Source: Chiridota heheva (Eukaryota; Echinodermata; Holothuroidea; Apodida; Chiridotidae). Taken from it: a stretch of 64,000 nucleotides of DNA. Location of the stretch: NCBI GenBank assembly GCA_020152595.1, contig JAIGNY010001690.1, positions 934,001 through 998,000 on the forward strand, read 5' to 3'. Below are positions 12,331-23,425 of the stretch, in pieces. The position numbers were made by a program, and so were the translations under genes. The number at the start of each line of letters is the position of its first letter. Positions within the stretch are counted from its first letter, which is position 1. The notes below the pieces were generated by a model that was not told the DNA's origin, ran no database searches, and saw only the letters and a program-made list of their open reading frames with translations.

Positions 12331-12657
12331 TCTTTTCTACTACACTGAAATTGATCCAACAACATAATGTTCGTATGAAATAAACAAGTATAACAGGATA
12401 CCTGCACTACAAAAATGGTGCAAAAAAGGCACCTGCTTGGGTGGCACATATACATCATACATGGATCCTTACCAGATCTAGTCACAGTCGCTTGATTGTG
12501 ATCTTAGGCAAGGAGCGTGGATCAGACCCTTCTCAAAAAATGTGCGTGAGCACAGATGAGTGAACTGTGATCATGTTGGCTACACAATATCCTGTTATAC
12601 GTGTTTATTTCATACGAACATTATGTTGTTGGATCAATTTCATTGTAGTAGAAAAGA
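12331..12657. repeat. Inverted repeat with 70-bp arms
   Basis: The segment 12331-12400 (TCTTTTCTACTACACTGAAA...TATAACAGGATA) is repeated as its reverse complement at 12588-12657, with only a couple of mismatches, around a spacer of about 187 bp. It has the form of a hairpin-type transposable element or an inverted duplication. No open frame in the spacer is convincing. Confidence 0.85.
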
Positions 12658-12762
12658 CAGACTTAAGGAGAATATAAACATACTTCAATCACTACTTAGG
12701 TAAGTATACATTTAAGTGTAAACTATTTGTGTTGAATATGAACCGGATGATGTGGACAGTGG

Positions 12763-12881
12763 GGTACCTGGGATGGGGTGATCTTGGTACCTGGGGGTGA
12801 TCTTGGTGCCTGGGGGGTGATCTTGGTACCTGGGGGGTGATCTTGGTACCTGGGGATGATCTTGGCACCTGGGGGGATCTT
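12763..12881. repeat. G-rich minisatellite, unit about 21 bp
   Basis: Five to six imperfect copies of a GGTACCTGGGGGGTGATCTT-like unit in tandem. The G-rich strand is the plus strand, and several G-runs of four to six could support quadruplex structure. Confidence 0.9.
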
Positions 12882-15800
12882 GCTCCTTATGAAAAGCCTT
12901 TCTATGTGTTGATCTCGTTTATGTTGCTGACATGTAACGATGACTCTCCAATGGAAGCAGCTTCCCTTCTCTTTCCTCTTAAAGCAGCAATATTACAGTT
13001 TAATGCCTCCTCCCCACAAAGTAGCAAAATTCTAGTATTTTATATATTCTACTTGCATGTGGATAAAGATACATGACTTTGGACTAAGTAAGTTCTAGCA
13101 GCCCTGAAAATATCATCCACCTTCTTTGTTCTTTGAGAACCTCGTTAATCAGCTAGGGCTACTGAGCGAATTTGAAAGTAGCAGGGAAAATTCTTGGAAT
13201 ATCAGAAATATCAGCATCTCCCCGGTAGATAACTTGATTTAGTTTTCTGATGGTAGATACCCTCAATTTAATAATGAGATACTTTAACCTAAGGGCAGCA
13301 ACTTTTTTGCTAGGCTTGGCGAACCAGGATATTAACCAATTGCCATTTTGAGTGTAATTCCAAGAAGACAGCTATCGGAAGGTCTGATTTAAAAGATAAA
13401 TCAATAAAAGACCGACAGTTTTTTGGTATCATCTGACATATGATATTTCTCTACCGCAAGGAAAATCTGAGTGCATGGCAAACTAAATATATGAAAAGCA
13501 TAAAGGTCATATGTTTAAATGTAAGTGCCTTGGTTAAGATGCATTGTAAAATATAAAGCCACAAACCAGCATGCATTTCGATTAATTACGAGATGGGATT
13601 AGACAATAGACAAAATGACTTCGTAAACAATTCAAAATCTGTTATAAAGCATGATAATAACAAAAATTAAATGAAAAATGTCCAAATGACAGGTGAAGGC
13701 AAAAATCAGCTTATTTCCCATAATCAGTTTTGAAGAATAATTTTAGTTTCTTCTAAGCAAATACATCAATGTTTGATGCATATAGGTAAGACAGACCTCT
13801 CTTACAAATCAATCCACTGTTTTCTGTGCTTTGCCAGATGTGCAGCTGATTCTGATGAACAAAATTTGACCTTCACCATACATACCTCCAATCAATATCT
13901 AAGTACAAAATCCATTCTGCCCTTTTATACAATCCTCTGCAACTTCATTTTGACGTACAACTTTGGACCTATTTCTTTCTTTTAAAAGTCTTCCTCTACT
14001 CTACAGATTGTTTTGCTCAATAAAATAATAATAATAAATTACTTTACACAACTTAGTATTTCAGTAGCTAGCAACATATGCTTTTCTTTATTTATCTTTT
14101 AACAATTTTTTCCAAACATGCACAAAAAAAATAAAATAAGATTACTTTATTCCCACAGCAACCAAGTCATTGTTTTTTAGTAGAAGACATCTATACAAAG
14201 GTGCTTTTGAGGTGCAATCTATTTTAATAACTTGGTCAGGGATCATGGGGGAAATGGGAGCAAGAAGTGTTCTTCATAGAATTTTTGCAAAGAAAATTTT
14301 AATGCCCATTAATACCTTTACACGCTACGAATAAAAGATGTTTCCTTCAGTAATTTCTATTCAGTTTGCCCCAGCCATTTCCATAAGGCATGTATGCCCC
14401 CATTATTTCTCACCATGCTATGATTTCAGTGATACCCTAGAAATTGCTCTCTTTTAAAGATAATTCCCTGCAGGCACCCCTGGTAATGATTAAACAGATT
14501 CCCAGCACTGGTTGATATGTAATACTGGCAAGAATTAAAATGAATTGTCCTTTCTTAATTACATCACACTCACAACATTGCTGAGAACATCAAGTATGTT
14601 TGCTTATACAAAATGGCACCTACCAACCAACTATATCTCCACATCAACTAATGTATAGAAATGTAAAAGCTATTTTTAAGGAAATAAAAATGCAGGGTTT
14701 GCAATTCTATTAAAATTGAAGCTTTAAATTGCTTTTAACCCTGACACCTTCTGAATGATGGAAAGTGATTCCCTTTTGAAATTTTTTTCCTCACAAATTC
14801 CCGGAAGTATGAACAAACATAAAAAGAATACGAGGTCTTTGATTCATCAGCTGTCCACAATTTAACAAAACCAACCTCTCTTCACAAATTCGTTACCAAC
14901 CACCATTAAGTTATTAATGATACTAATTACCACCAAGCCTGGGTGTTAATGAACCAATCAGAGAGAATTAAACTGAACTCATGAGTGAACTTTCCGCCAT
15001 ACGCATTTCAATCAATTTCACACGCTAAAAAGAAATGCTGCATTTAAGCACACACTTGTATTCACATGACTGCAACCTGGCCATCTCACACTTCCATGCC
15101 CTCTGCATGAACTCACTCGCTGCCGTCCATCTGTTTGCCAACAAGGAAATCCTACGTCTTTTATACATACCACTTAACCATCCAATTTACATTTAAAATC
15201 CATCACAGGTTTCACTTGTTAAGTGATGGAATATGTTTACATAGAAATTAAGAGGCAATACTCATTTGATTCTGAAAAACTGCCACAGGAAATAAAATCA
15301 AACAAATCTGAAACGCTTACAGCATTTACTGAGAAGAATTAAATAAGACTTCTGTGGAAAATAGTCTTTCATAATAAGCTGATAAATGCATTTTGAAAAT
15401 TAAAAACGTATTGATTTAAACGTATCACAAAACAGATAACTTGTGATGGCAATGTTAGAATTTACACACTTGCCCATTCCATAAAAATTATGTTAAAACT
15501 TGAAAATCTGAATATTTCTACTTTATAGATTTTGTTCAAATCTGAATCGCGTTCCAGAAAACTAATTGAAATAATGTCACATAGCCGAGATTCACGTGTC
15601 CATAATGGACCAATCGTATACTGGAGGAATCTTATTGACGAATAAAATACTGGAGGAATCTTGGCCGTCTGCACAATTCATGGACGGTATGGGAACAAGC
15701 ATATGAAAAAATGTTTCCAAGCGCACGTATCATACGTGAGTTATACATGAAGGAAATACACGGAAAACAAAGGAAAAGTTTCTCCAGCATTTGACTCTAA

Positions 15801-15888
15801 CGTTTCACATTTGGCTAAACTCTGTTTGAAAAGGTCTATGGAACTAGAGTTTTTTCCAACTTTTGTTTCTATCATTATCCTCTATACT
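12882..15888. other. No gene seen
   Basis: No coding exon was recognised. An AACCAATCAGAG motif near 14952 resembles a CCAAT box on the strand of the serotonin receptor. With no visible TATA box or transcript evidence, I do not call a promoter. Confidence 0.45.
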
Positions 15889-16580
15889 GAAAAATATCAT
15901 TTTAAAGATTTTCTTAGGAAAATACAATTTTAAATATTTTCTCAGGAAAATACAATTTTAAAGATTTCCTGGGAAAAATACAGTTTTAAAGATCTTCTCA
16001 AGAAAATACAATTTTAAAGATTTTCTCAGGAAAATTCAATTTTAAAGATTTTCTCAGGAAAATATCATTTTAAAGATTTTCTCAAAAAATACAATTTTAA
16101 AGATTTCCTCAGGAAAATACAATTTTAAAGATTTTCTCAGGAAAATAAAATTTTAACGATTTTCTCAGGAAAATACAAATTTAAAGACTTTTTGAGGAAT
16201 ATACAATTTTAAAGATTTTCTCAAGAAATACAATTTTAGAGATTTTCTCAGGAAACTACAATTTTAGAGATTTTCTCAGGAAAATTCATTTTCAAAGATT
16301 TTCTCAGGCATATACAATTTTAAAGATTTTCTGAGAAAAATACAATTTCAACAATTTTCTCAGGAATATACAATTTTAAAGATTTTCTCAGGAATATACA
16401 TTTTTAAAGATTTTCTCAGGAAATTACAATTTTAGAGATTTTCTCAGAAAAATTCAGTTTTAAAGATATTCTCAGGAAAATACTATTTTAAAGATTTTCT
16501 CAGAAAAATACAATTTTAAAAGATATTCTCAGGAAAATACAATTTTAAAGATTTTTTCTCAGAAAAATACAATTTCTAAA
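15889..16580. repeat. AT-rich minisatellite, unit about 29 bp
   Basis: More than twenty imperfect copies of a unit of the form AAAGATTTTCTCAGGAAAAT followed by ACAATTTT occupy this stretch. Copies differ by substitutions and one- or two-base indels. A related degenerate pattern is seen near 36130-36240. Confidence 0.92.
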
Positions 16581-16699
16581 ACTACATGAAGTTGTTGCTT
16601 GATAACTGAATTAATCCTAGAAAAAGTCTTATTTGGGTGCACTCCTTAATTATTATGACTAAGAAAGTAACACTGGATTAAAATGTAGCTGTACTACAA

Positions 16700-17325
16700 A
16701 TGACATCACACCATGGATATGGTATGTAGATACCATGGATATGGTATGTAGATACCATGATATGGAATTTAGATACCATTGGATATGTTATTTAGATAAC
16801 ATAGATACAGTATGTAGACATCATTGATATGGTATTTAAATACCATTGATATGGTATTTAAATACCATTGATATGGTATTTAGATGATGGATATGGTATT
16901 TGGATACCACGGATATGGTGTTTAGATACCATGGATATGGTATGTACATACAATGGATATGCTATGTAGATGCCATGAATATGGTATTAAGATAACATGG
17001 ATATGGTATTTAGACCATGATTATGGTATTTAGATACAATGGATATGGTACTTAGACCATGGATATGCTATTTAGAAACCATGCTATTTAGATACCATGG
17101 GTATGGCATTTAGATACCATACTTATGGTCCAAATACCATATCCATGGTATCTAAATACCATTATCCATGGTATCCAAATACCATATCCATGGTATCTAA
17201 ATACCATATCCATGGTATCTACATACCATTATTTATGGTATCTAAATACTATATCCATGGTATCTAAGTACCATATCCATGGTATCTACATATCATATCC
17301 ATAGTATCTAAATGCCATATCCATG
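16700..17325. repeat. Tandem array that reverses orientation (large palindrome)
   Basis: From about 16708 to 17115 the unit reads GGATATGGTATTTAGATACC, roughly 22 bp, repeated. From about 17120 to 17325 the reverse complement (GGTATCTAAATACCATATCC) is repeated instead. The right arm of about 200 bp can pair with the neighbouring part of the left array. The unit itself contains CCATGG and ATACCAT/ATGGTAT palindromes. The array ends about 400 bp upstream of the receptor start codon. Confidence 0.9.
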
Positions 17326-17545
17326 ATCACACACTGAACACTTGCTAGAATGGCCAGAAGAAAAAAAAAAGCACCATGCAATTTATAACCAGATTTTTCC
17401 CCACAATTTTTTTCTTGAAATTTCTGTAAAATCCCAAATAAGTTTCATCTATATGTTACTTCTAGATGTCCTTGATGTTATTTACTTTGTGGCAATTCTG
17501 TGGCTTTTGTTTAAACACATTAATTTATTTTCGTTTCATTCACAG

Positions 17546-17725
17546 GATTTTAGTGTATGCAGATTACCTTACCTTAGTGAATGGCAAATCTTGACCACAC
17601 ACCAAGGAAACAATTACAGGTATGAAATGCACCTCTCCCGGTTTCTATGGACAAGTGAATAATTACCCTCATTACAGACGAACAATTTCGTGATTACTTT
17701 TTGGAGTGAACACACAACTGGGATC
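17546..17725 (+). other. Probable 5' UTR part of the receptor exon
   Basis: A pyrimidine-rich tract ending TTTCATTCACAG at 17545 is a good splice acceptor, suggesting that the receptor coding exon starts at 17546 and is preceded by a non-coding exon elsewhere. A second possible acceptor (CCCTCATTACAG) ends at 17676. An in-frame TAA at 17660-17662 separates the start codon from upstream sequence. The choice of acceptor is inferred from motifs only. Confidence 0.4.
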
Positions 17726-19123
17726 ATGGCTGCTTTCACAACAGATTTCAAAAAATACTTAAACACTGGACACACATTTGAATACATCATCATAGATGTG
17801 ACTTCAACAATAGAAACTGAACCAAAACTCTTCAAATTCACCGCATCAAAGCTCGTTGCCATGAGCACCATAGCTTTACTGATTTTATGTACTGTATTTG
17901 GTAACATCCTCACCATGGTCGCAATCGTGAAATGTAAAAACCTTCATAAACCTGCCAATTACCTCATAGCATCGCTCTCAATTGCCGATTTAATGGTGGC
18001 AGTATTCGTGATGCCGCTCAGCTTATTGATGGAGATAGACCATGACTGGCAACAGCAGAAAGTTTGGTGCGATCTGTGGATATCGCTTGATGTTCTGTGT
18101 TGTACTGCGAGCATACTTAGTCTTTGTGTTATAGCACTTGATAGGTATTGGTCAATCACATACCCATTCACATATAAGAAAAAGAGAACTTCAAAACGCA
18201 TTCTTCTTATGATCATGGTAGTATGGCTCTCGTCCACTCTCATTTCTGTTGCGCCACTTCTCGGCTGGAAAACACCCGAAGAGAAAGCTGGTAACAGTTT
18301 ATGTCAAATAAGCCAAGACAAGGTGTACACCGTCTTTTCAACTTTTGGGGCTTTCTTCATCCCAATGACAATTATGCTTGTCGTATACTATCGTATCTTT
18401 TTAGAAGTGAAACGCAGGGTTCGAGGCAAAGCGTTCGATAAATACAACCCCTCAGAGATTCCACCGACAAAGTCGCTTATAAGTTTAAATTCAAAGAAAT
18501 CTCCTGATTTAAAATACAAACGATCTCGTACCATCAATCAAGGTAGACGGACTTCACCAAAGGTCAAGAAAGGTCATTCATGTAACATTGACAGTAACCA
18601 CCTCATGGTTCCAGTAGAATATGAAGTAAATGACTCATCAATTTCAATGTTAGCTTCCAGTACAGTATTGACCCAAAACGCAACTAGTGTGGAATCAGTG
18701 ATATTACCTGAAAACAGAACAAGCGCCAATGATACTCAATCAGGTGTAGCAAAGGACATGAAAAGTTTCTCTCTTCCACCCACGGCTTCAGAGTCATGCA
18801 ACGGTGGCTCCGTATACATGGCAGCCCTTGAAAGATTTCAAGCGAAGCAGGCCCTGATGGCTGCTAGAGAGCACAAAGCAGCACAAACCCTTGGGATCGT
18901 CACTGGAGTCTTTCTTATTTGCTGGCTGCCGTTCTTCATTCTTGCGCTAATACAACCTTTTTTTGAGACCTTATTGGTAGCAGAATGGGTGCAAAGCCTA
19001 GTGTTATGGTTAGGCTATTTCAACTCAATGCTTAATCCACTCATTTATACAAAGTTCAATCCTGAATTTCAGAAAGCATTCCACAAGACTCTGAGGTGTG
19101 AGGGAACGCCTGTACATGTTTGA
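17726..19123 (+). CDS. 5-HT1A-like serotonin receptor (class A GPCR)
   Basis: A seven-transmembrane receptor of 465 residues, predicted to sit in the plasma membrane, bind serotonin and couple to Gi/o. The ATG at 17726 (ATCATGG, good Kozak context) is chosen because the frame has a TAA at 17660 and only a GTG between. Visible family marks are: N60 in GNIL (TM1), D88 in SIADLMV (TM2), C115 and C193 for the conserved disulfide, D122 in LDVLCCTASIL (TM3 amine-binding aspartate), D139-R140-Y141, S205-T206 in STFGAFFIP (TM5), CWLPFF at 399-404 (TM6), NPLIY at 437-441 (TM7), and C458 as a possible palmitoylation site. The third intracellular loop spans about 150 residues. TM3, extracellular loop 2 and TM5 are closest to 5-HT1A, and the uninterrupted coding region also matches that subtype. 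The residue at the position of human 5-HT1A N386 is L427. A related amine receptor subtype is the main alternative. Confidence 0.93.
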   Translation: MAAFTTDFKKYLNTGHTFEYIIIDVTSTIETEPKLFKFTASKLVAMSTIALLILCTVFGNILTMVAIVKCKNLHKPANYLIASLSIADLMVAVFVMPLSLLMEIDHDWQQQKVWCDLWISLDVLCCTASILSLCVIALDRYWSITYPFTYKKKRTSKRILLMIMVVWLSSTLISVAPLLGWKTPEEKAGNSLCQISQDKVYTVFSTFGAFFIPMTIMLVVYYRIFLEVKRRVRGKAFDKYNPSEIPPTKSLISLNSKKSPDLKYKRSRTINQGRRTSPKVKKGHSCNIDSNHLMVPVEYEVNDSSISMLASSTVLTQNATSVESVILPENRTSANDTQSGVAKDMKSFSLPPTASESCNGGSVYMAALERFQAKQALMAAREHKAAQTLGIVTGVFLICWLPFFILALIQPFFETLLVAEWVQSLVLWLGYFNSMLNPLIYTKFNPEFQKAFHKTLRCEGTPVHV

Positions 19124-19294
19124 GGGGCAAACAACCAGAGAAACGGATATAATTGAGAGGAAGAAATTTTCAAATGGTCCAGATTTGTATAACCTTTTAT
19201 ATTTGTAAATTCACCTGAGAAAAACCCCTTACAGTATTATTTTCTGCAACGTAACACCCAATCTTCATTTGGTGCATCAAAATCAAAACCAACA

Positions 19295-19411
19295 CATTTA
19301 GCATAGCATAGCTTTACAAGGTTTAATGTCCCGAAAGAAAGCATCCAGCGCTGGACATTGTATCAAGACGGCCATGGCCTTTGATAACCAGTTGTGAACT
19401 CACTGGTTGCA
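19295..19411 (-). mobile_element. SINE tail-only copy
   Basis: Matches the 3' part of the tRNA-derived SINE at 41780-41955 on the minus strand. Shared phrases are ATAACCAGT, CTCACTGGTTGCAGACCC, GCATCCA-CGCTGGACATT and AGGTTTAA-GTCC. The tRNA-like head is missing: homology stops at about 19411, where a LINE fragment begins. Confidence 0.65.
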
Positions 19412-19715
19412 GACCCACCGAGATTTGGTGATTGCTCCCTGAGTGTTTTTGGCCCTAAGCTCTGGAATGCCCTCCTTTCATCTATTCAATTTGACCCCGT
19501 CTCTCAAAATTAAAAAGAAACAAAAAAACAAAAACTCAAGACCCACCTTTTTAAAGAAGCCTTCAATGAACCCAGTAATCTTTATTAACATTGTTGTTTC
19601 CTTGTTTGTTTGTTTTTTTTTTTTTAATTTTTTTTATAGCCTTGTTTGTTAGGCGCATTTGAATAGTATATGAATCAAGAAAATGTGCCATATAAATTTC
19701 ATATATTATATTATC
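19412..19715 (+). mobile_element. LINE 3' fragment (RT C-terminal end)
   Basis: On the plus strand one frame reads GDCSLSVFGPKLWNALLSSI, the common C-terminal motif of many metazoan LINE ORF2 proteins (GD-SF---GP-LWN-LP--I). A shifted frame continues with a KLKTHLFKEAF-like end. The fragment finishes in a 3' UTR resembling AGGCGCATTTGAATAG...GTGCCATATAAATTTC with an AT-rich tail. It is frameshifted, truncated and not functional. Confidence 0.75.
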
Positions 19716-19767
19716 ACCAGCCAGGAAAATTTCCAAACATGTACGGAACAAACACATTTTTCTTGAA

Positions 19768-19985
19768 CAATGATGTTTGTTTGTTTGATGAAGGCTTAAC
19801 GGCACGGCAACAACAAGGGTCAAATTGTGCCCAAGAGATTAGATCATTCCAAAGGTAGGAAAGAAAGATAATAGGAGAAGTCTGATAGAAGGATGGGGGT
19901 GAATAGCCAGGAAGCTGGGGCCAAAAGAAGTGCAGGGGTGTAAAAAAGGGAAAGGTAAAAGTAGGTAGGGGGATGGGGAAGGAGG
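19768..19985 (-). mobile_element. LINE 3' end, third copy of the 4806-6764 family
   Basis: Shares the GATGAAGGCTTAACGGCAC, GGGTCAAATTGTGCC and TTAGATCATTCCA phrases with 4818-4900, 24960-25125 and 39662-39780, in the same orientation. Only the 3' UTR is left, with a (CAAA)n-type tail on the minus strand. Confidence 0.8.
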
Positions 19986-20003
19986 ACTAAATATGTAGAA
20001 AAT

Positions 20004-20147
20004 GATGCCTTTAAATTATTACTAATATCTGGAGTATGTGCTGCAATATAAAGAAAATATAAAAAATCAATTTGCTATGCCTTTTAATCATTACTAATAT
20101 CTAGAGTACATGCTGTAATATAAAGAAAATATAAAAAATCAATTTGC
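20004..20147. repeat. Two-copy tandem duplication, 71-73 bp
   Basis: The segment ATGCCTTTAAATTATTACTA...AAAAAATCAATTTGCT is repeated immediately downstream with a few substitutions. No coding content. Confidence 0.9.
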
Positions 20148-20159
20148 TGATATCATATC

Positions 20160-23035
20160 TTTTCATTGACGTGGAAATGACAGGCTGTATAACTTTTATA
20201 ATGCACAACAAGGATTTCTATATAAAAAAAATCAAAAATGGCACATAAAGTGATGATTCTGCCATTGCAGTACACAACAAATGATTAGGTTAAGCAATGG
20301 GAACAAAGTGGCATCCAAAGAAGTTCTAATATTTCTTTTCTCGTTACGGGTGGGAGTGGGGGAGGAGGCATGTTGCAATAAATAAAAAAAAAATCCTTTG
20401 AAAAGAGAACACTTATTTTCAAATATTGGTATCTGATCTAAACACCCGAGGGGAAAGGGAGGGTCTCCCATTTCTTTAACCCCTGATTTTATTTTGTAAA
20501 TGTTATCAACTCATGTTCTGCAAAATACCATGCACAACAAATGTTTTTTGTCGATCTGGCTTTTTTTTCTTTCACTAAATACAGACTACAAATCACTGAG
20601 TTTAATTGAATCGCGGTTCAAGGGTCGTTCCAACTTCATTAGATGTTCCATACCATCCACCGTTTAATTCATTCCACATATATTTTTAATAATCACTACA
20701 AACATTTTTGTATTCAAAATAAATCTAATTGTTGAAGCCCACATCAGTGTTCACATTAAGGTGTGCAATTGCATTCCCACCAAAAATATCAAATCTTCCC
20801 TTAAAAAACCCAAAAACAATTATAAGAGGGGAAAATCCCGCAAAAAAATATGACCGACTTAACTGGTCGATTTATCAAACACAATGTGATGAACGTGATG
20901 AAATATACAACGTAATAACGCAATTATGCCGTCTCTTAGTTGTGCACTAGATATAGCTATATGCAGGGAATTGAAATGATGTGATTTTTAGGAACGTAAA
21001 CGCGTCACGTAGTATGTGAGTCTAGTGTATTTGATTGTTTTTCAATTTACTGCTCTGCTTTGCACTGTCAATCCCAATCCCTGATAAGTATGTCTTACTT
21101 TTTCTTATCCAAGTACTACAGTAATTAATGACCAGCAAAATGCAAAGGCTTTAAATACCTCAACACATGATGAAAAGACAGTCCTAGTTCAATAGAAAGA
21201 CAACTGATACATGCATGAACCTGTTTTTGCATTATTCATGACAGTTACTTTTCAGGTTTAAGAATAAATGTAAACTGCTTAACAATCAGTACATTAATAA
21301 CGTCATGGTAAAAAAAAAAAACATAAGATGTCTGATGATTTAAACACTTCAAGGATCCCCCCTTCAAATTCCCCCAACCAACCAACCCCAAAAAAAAAAA
21401 AAAAAAAAAATTACACAATGGGGAAAATCCTCCTCAAATTTTGAGTCCTAACGCGAACACCATAAGTGAATGTCAAGAGACCTGGCCAAGTAGGGCCCAG
21501 GACCCAATAAAATCATCAATTTTGGAGAATGTTTGTACTTGCAAGATTATTACCTCTGTTGGATACTTTTCCGAAGCAATTTTGAAAGGAAAATCATGAT
21601 TGTAAGTTCAGAGAGCAGGACTTATTCTCTCCCCCTCCTCCCTCTCCCTACTCTTTGGTGGAGTTAACAAAATATACAAAAAAGACTGCCCCTAATTTGT
21701 GAAGGAAAAGCATCAGCCCCATTCCCCCTCAATTTGTGAAGAAGAATTACAGCCCTTCCTCTAGTGACATGGGGCTGGTGCAATTGCTCCTCTCACAGTG
21801 AGCTTGAGCGTAAGCTTGATTAAAATCTGTAATACCGGTAAGTTGTCAATTTAACATTAATTAACTTGCTATTGAACCTTAGACAGCTTCTGGGACAAAA
21901 AAAGTGTTCGTTTTTGGCTCCACCAAGCTTCTAGGAAGTAGGTATAAGCTCCCAAAAAAACTATTAGAGATTGCCCAAAGCCTTTAAAACTCTTACCCTA
22001 GCTAATAAGAGCTAACAGCAAGATTAAATTTTTGCAATTGAAATGGGAGACGTTAATAATTCCAAGATATATTATATTACAAGACGTGTACAAACTACAA
22101 GAGTTGGATGTCAAAAACCTTCCCACAGGTCGGAGAAATCAACATTATGGTATGTACATGGCAAGCATCACCCCTATTTGCCCTTTGTGATGTCAAAGAA
22201 AATTACATCTTTTACACTCAAACGATATATGATATCTAGAAAGAAGAAATTTATTAAGATGGAATTTCAATCTTCTCTAGAATAAGAATTCCTGATTATA
22301 AGTCTGCAGGTAAAATGATCTATTAAGTTGGTTGGTGCCACATCACTTCCAGGAGATGATGTCATTTGCTGGGTGAAAACAAAGCTTTGCGTGATACACG
22401 TGGGCAAACCCGTAAGTGTACACTGTGTGCAGCACGTATGGCATGTAAACAAACGCAGCTGATCGCTTTGTTTTCACTCTAATGTGTGCAGTCACTATGC
22501 GGTCTGATGATCTCGGGTCACGATGTTCCCGGATATCCAACCAAGTGAATTCGATATTTAAGATCAAATCCAAGATTCTTAAAAAATGAGATACATAGAA
22601 AAGAAATGGACTACGAAAAGGACTAAATTGTTTGGTCTTCATATTTTAGAGAAGATTAAAGTTGAAGTGTTCAACATTTGCGGTGTATGGAAAGACAGAC
22701 ATTTACAAATAATTAAGTTTGGTTTCCTCAATTTTCAGTCAATGAAAATTATGAAATGATCTTTTCCAGGGAGATATTGATTGTGAGATTGCAAAAAATT
22801 ACTGCTGACTAAAAAATCAATGAATCAAGAAAAAAACTAAGTGTGCAACACAATTTAAAAAAAAAAACTATTAAAACACTCGACTTTTTTAAGTCTTCAA
22901 AACACAATACACAACAAGAGATGAACTGAATACAATACAGCTTGCTTGAATTCGCAACAAGAGCTTCAATTGACTACACTCTTACTTCAATGATAATTAA
23001 ACAAAGAAAATGACATCACAAATTTGTATTATAGG
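20160..23035. other. No gene seen
   Basis: No coding exon supported. Poly-A runs occur near 21310 and 21390-21408. A 13-bp inverted pair (GTGAAAACAAAGC near 22374 and GCTTTGTTTTCAC near 22466) flanks about 80 bp of somewhat GC-richer sequence. The open frames around 22267-22642 match no family that I know. Confidence 0.5.
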
Positions 23036-23425
23036 ACAAAAAATACATGTTTCCTTTTTTTGTTGCTATATTTATTGTTTTTCAAAAGATTGAAAAAGTA
23101 GGTTAGGCAAAAAATACATGTTTCCTTTTTTTGCCATCTTTGTTTTTCAAAAGACTGAAAAAGTAGGTAATGCAAAAAACACATGTTTTCTTTTTTGCTA
23201 TCTTTGTTTTTTAAAAGATTGAAAAACTAGGTCATGCAAAAATACATATTTCCTTTTCTTGCTATCTTGGTTTTCAAAAGACTGAAAAAGTAGGTTATGC
23301 AAAAAACACATGTTTCCTTTTTTGCTATCTTTGTTTTTTAAAAGATTGAAAAACTAGGTTATGCAAAAATACATGTTTCCTTTTTTTGCTATCTTTGTTT
23401 TTCAAGGATTGAAAAACTAGGTATG
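23036..23425. repeat. Tandem repeat, unit about 60 bp, six copies
   Basis: Unit reads approximately AAAAATACATGTTTCC, then TTTTTTTGCTATCTTTG, then TTTTTCAAAAGATTGAAAAA, then GTAGGTTATGC. Copies differ by small indels. Loosely related segments recur near 23500-23570, 24110-24180 and 24270-24345. Confidence 0.9.

Noticed and set aside
17342-17662. 106-codon plus-strand frame upstream of the receptor
   Set aside because: It crosses the predicted splice acceptor at 17545 and ends before the receptor start; no family similarity.
22372-22480. 13-bp inverted pair GTGAAAACAAAGC / GCTTTGTTTTCAC as a transposon
   Set aside because: The arms are short, no target duplication was seen and there is no second copy in the window.
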